Shown here piece after piece: positions 61,841-64,000 of a stretch of 64,000 nt of DNA (position 1 is its first letter; each line of letters opens with the position of its first letter). The stretch is taken from positions 2,785,001 to 2,849,000 of the forward strand of contig NZ_CP126994.1 of the NCBI RefSeq assembly GCF_030252425.1. The letters run 5' to 3'. Position numbers and translations under genes: made by a program. This DNA comes from Acidisoma sp. PAMC 29798 (GTDB lineage: Bacteria; Pseudomonadota; Alphaproteobacteria; Acetobacterales; Acetobacteraceae). The notes beneath the pieces were generated by a model. That model worked only from the letters and a program-made list of their open reading frames with translations, made no database searches and was not told the DNA's origin.

Positions 61841-62737
61841 ATGAGCGATCATAACGGCGAAGACCGGCACATCCTGTCCAACGGGCAGATCACGGCGGCC
61901 ATTCTGGCCCAGGGCGCAGAACTCGTGTCCTTGCAGGATGCCGGTGGTCATGAATTCCTGTGGCAGGCCGGCCCTGCATGGCCCCGCCATTCACCGGTGC
62001 TGTTCCCCATCGTGGGCCGCCTGGAGAACGACGGCTATCGCCATGCCGGGCAAGACTACCGTCTGACGCAGCACGGCTTCGCACGCGATCGCCGCTTCAC
62101 CTGGCTGCTGCGGGAACAGACCGTCTGCGTGCTGCGGCTGGAGGACGATCCCGAAAGCCACATAATCTATCCCTATCCGTTCAAGCTGGAGATCACCTAT
62201 CGGCTGGAGGGCGATGCCCTCACGGTCTGCTACGCCCTCGCCAATTCCGGGGAAACCGTGCTGCCGGCCGCGCTGGGCGCCCACCCCGCCTTCATCTGGC
62301 CGATCCTGCCGGGGATCGCGAAGGAGGCGCATGAGCTTCGCTTCGCACGCGACGAAACCCTGCCCATCCATGGGGTTGCGGGCGGGTTGCTGACGACGGC
62401 GATGAAACCCTCCCCAGTTCATGACCACGTTCTGGCCCTGGAGCCTGACCTGTTCGCGGAGGACGCGCTAGTCTTCACCCAGCCCGCCAGCCGCTCGGTG
62501 CGCTTTTCGGCGCGTGGCACGCCGGTGATCGCAGTGTCCTGGGAAGGATTTGAGCAACTCGGCGTTTGGTCCAAGCCGAGCGGCGGGGATTTCCTCTGCA
62601 TCGAGCCGTGGCACGGCTATGCGAGCCCCGAGGGTTTCACAGGCGACCTGACCGACAAGCCGGGCATGATGCTGCTGCCGCCCGGCACGCGACGTGACCT
62701 GTCCTGGACCGTGCGGTTGCTGCCGGCCGAGGGCTGA
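61841..62737 (+). CDS. Aldose 1-epimerase family protein
   Basis: The 298-aa protein fits the galactose-mutarotase-like fold, LacX-type: AILAQGAELVSLQDAGGHEFLWQ, GFARDRRF, ALGAHPAFIWP and FLCIEPWHGYA. The His and Glu needed for mutarotation are in place. It probably equilibrates sugar anomers. GGAGAG lies 4 bases before the ATG at 61841; the longer frame is rejected. It ends 2 bases from the convergent AraC gene. Confidence 0.85.
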   Translation: MSDHNGEDRHILSNGQITAAILAQGAELVSLQDAGGHEFLWQAGPAWPRHSPVLFPIVGRLENDGYRHAGQDYRLTQHGFARDRRFTWLLREQTVCVLRLEDDPESHIIYPYPFKLEITYRLEGDALTVCYALANSGETVLPAALGAHPAFIWPILPGIAKEAHELRFARDETLPIHGVAGGLLTTAMKPSPVHDHVLALEPDLFAEDALVFTQPASRSVRFSARGTPVIAVSWEGFEQLGVWSKPSGGDFLCIEPWHGYASPEGFTGDLTDKPGMMLLPPGTRRDLSWTVRLLPAEG

Positions 62738-62739
62738 CG

Positions 62740-63684
62740 TCAGTCGGCCGCTTGCGCGCGCTGATCGGGGTCGATGGCTGTTCCGCCGCGACTATATTGG
62801 CGGGGTGAACAGCCCATGATCCTTTTGAACGCGGTGCTGAAGGCACTTTCGGACTCGTAGCCGAGCGATAGGGCAATGACCGACACGGGGTCGTTGGACG
62901 TCGCCAGCCTGTCTCCCGCCAAAGCCATGCGCCAGCGCGACAGATACTCCATGGGGGACGACCCCACCGTTGCCTTGAACTTCAGCGCGAAGGTTGATCG
63001 GGACATGCCGACCTGGTCTGCCAGCGCCTGCACGGTCCAGGCCTGCGCCGGATCGCGGTGCATGGCGTTGATCGCGGCACTCATTTGCTTATCCGCAAGG
63101 GCGAAGAGCCAACCGACGCCGCCGCGCATCCCCTCCGCCAAATGGAGCCGCAGGGCCTGCACCAGCATCATATGGGCGAGGTGTTGGGCGAGCAGGAAGC
63201 CGCCGGGCTGCTGCTGCTGCAATTCCTCCCGCATGCGCTCCATGGACCAGCGCAGCGCCGCCCGATCCGCTTCCTTCTGGATATGCACGATGGGCGGCAG
63301 CGCCCCCAGCAAGATGCTCGCGTGATTGCCATCAAGGGTGAAGAAGCTGCCGGTGAGAAAGAAATCCCCACCGCCATTGTGGATGGCGACGTTCCCCTTT
63401 CGTGGTCCGGCGAAAATCGCCTCGGCCGAAATGGGTGGGAGTGTCAGATCACTGGCAAGCCGGAAGGGTCGGCCCCCCGGCAGCAGGAAGCAGTCCCCGG
63501 CGGTGAGCCGCACCGGATCCGCGACACCCTCGACCGCAAGCCAGCATCGGCCGGACACCAACGCGTAGCATTTGATGCCCTCATGGCGGTGGAATTGGAC
63601 CGACCACGCGCCGCCGAAGTTCAGGCCTCCGGCGGCGTAGGACCGCGGCTTCAGCAGTGACAGCACGTCAGAAAGGGGATCCAT
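62740..63684 (-). CDS. AraC-family regulator with cupin sensor domain
   Basis: The 314-aa protein has an N-terminal cupin-like domain (WSVQFHRHEGIKCYALVSG, LLPGGRPFRL) and a C-terminal double helix-turn-helix (VQALADQVGMSRSTFALKFK, VIALSLGYESESAFSTAFKR). It diverges from the epimerase-like gene at 63808, a usual arrangement for such a regulator and its target. Confidence 0.88.
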   Translation of the reverse strand: MDPLSDVLSLLKPRSYAAGGLNFGGAWSVQFHRHEGIKCYALVSGRCWLAVEGVADPVRLTAGDCFLLPGGRPFRLASDLTLPPISAEAIFAGPRKGNVAIHNGGGDFFLTGSFFTLDGNHASILLGALPPIVHIQKEADRAALRWSMERMREELQQQQPGGFLLAQHLAHMMLVQALRLHLAEGMRGGVGWLFALADKQMSAAINAMHRDPAQAWTVQALADQVGMSRSTFALKFKATVGSSPMEYLSRWRMALAGDRLATSNDPVSVIALSLGYESESAFSTAFKRIMGCSPRQYSRGGTAIDPDQRAQAAD

Positions 63685-63807
63685 GCACGCTCCGGACGAT
63701 CACGAAGATAATGCGGATTTTACAGCATAGATCGTGTTTGTTCAATTCCTTAGCTTGCGCGTCACGGGGCCGCCGAGCGGTCGCGACAGAGAGCAAAGGA
63801 GGTCGCC

Positions 63808-64000
63808 ATGCGTGTCTTCGTCACAGGTGCCACAGGATTTGTCGGGTCCGCCGTCGTGGCCGAACTGATGGACGCCGGACATCAGGTTCTCGGTCTGGCG
63901 CGGTCCGATGCGGGTGCCGCATCCCTCGTCGCTGCCGGCGCCGAGGTGCTTCGCGGGGACCTTCAGGACCTGGAGAGCCTGCGGAGCGGGGCCGCCCAAT
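63808..64000 (+). CDS. NAD(P)-dependent epimerase/reductase, N-terminal part (cut by window end)
   Basis: The first 64 residues read [20 protein letters not shown], with the Rossmann GxxGxxG of extended short-chain dehydrogenases, then VLGLARSD and a GDLQD acid position. AAAGGAGG lies 5 bases before the ATG, a near-perfect ribosome site. The rest is outside the window. It is divergent from the AraC regulator, which may control it. Confidence 0.85.
   Translation, partial: MRVFVTGATGFVGSAVVAELMDAGHQVLGLARSDAGAASLVAAGAEVLRGDLQDLESLRSGAAQ

Noticed and set aside
1-64000. tRNA or rRNA genes
   Set aside because: I scanned the intergenic gaps for cloverleaf-like arms and CCA-type ends and saw none; the gaps are short and mostly explained by repeats or promoters. 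A covariance-model search would settle this.

Overview
The window is about 64 kb of GC-rich, gene-dense bacterial chromosome. Gene content and order point to an alphaproteobacterium, probably Rhodospirillales and perhaps Acetobacteraceae-like. The best markers are two housekeeping blocks in alphaproteobacterial order: tsaE-nucleotidyltransferase-addB-addA-trxA, and mltB-rlpA-dac-tmk-holB-metG-tatD-MBL. Genus-level placement is not possible by eye. I found no rRNA, tRNA, CRISPR array, prophage, transposase or plasmid functions.

Region 1 (1-9.6 kb) looks like a nicotinate catabolic locus. A leftward operon encodes NicA (2Fe-2S), NicB (Mo-hydroxylase fused to three c-type haem domains), a 6-hydroxynicotinate reductase-like Fe-S protein and a UPF0280 protein. 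Divergently transcribed is a fused HyuA/HyuB (oxoprolinase-type) lactam hydrolase. Between them lie two promoters, each carrying one copy of the same 20-bp operator-like site. Together these suggest an oxidise, reduce, then open-the-ring route. The locus is the best candidate for something not fully described.

Region 2 (9.8-20.5 kb) is a carbon-phosphorus lyase locus: repressor phnF, transporter phnDCE, a divergent extra PhnM-like amidohydrolase, and phnGHIJKLMN as one tightly overlapped operon. PhnF-type palindromic sites lie in both divergent intergenic gaps. phnO and phnP are absent from the cluster.

Region 3 (20.5-24.7 kb) holds stress and accessory genes: a YciE-like ferritin-fold protein, an alpha/beta hydrolase, a PsiE-like membrane protein, a FucU/RbsD protein, a 51-aa membrane peptide and a ferredoxin-NADP reductase-like flavoprotein.

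Region 4 (24.7-43 kb) is housekeeping: tsaE, a MurU-like nucleotidyltransferase, addBA, trxA and a thioesterase. Leftward from there run MBL, tatD, metG, holB, an FKBP, tmk, a D-Ala-D-Ala carboxypeptidase, rlpA and mltB.

Region 5 (43-55 kb) holds a methionine aminopeptidase, a small GIY-YIG nuclease, radC, a GGDEF/EAL protein, a purine-nucleoside-type ABC importer with a nucleoside hydrolase, a methyltransferase and an apparently frameshifted membrane-protein gene.

Region 6 (55-64 kb) holds a metallophosphoesterase, an ABC exporter, a histidine phosphatase, a SYLF lipoprotein, puuB-puuA (putrescine catabolism), an aldose-1-epimerase-like protein, an AraC regulator and the start of an epimerase.

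Two families of dispersed palindromic repeats run through the window. Family A (core TAGGGCGGAAAAGCG and its mirror) sits almost only between convergent genes and often supplies their stop codons. Family B is a palindrome of about 100 bp. One locus (9.64-9.77 kb) has family B nested inside family A.
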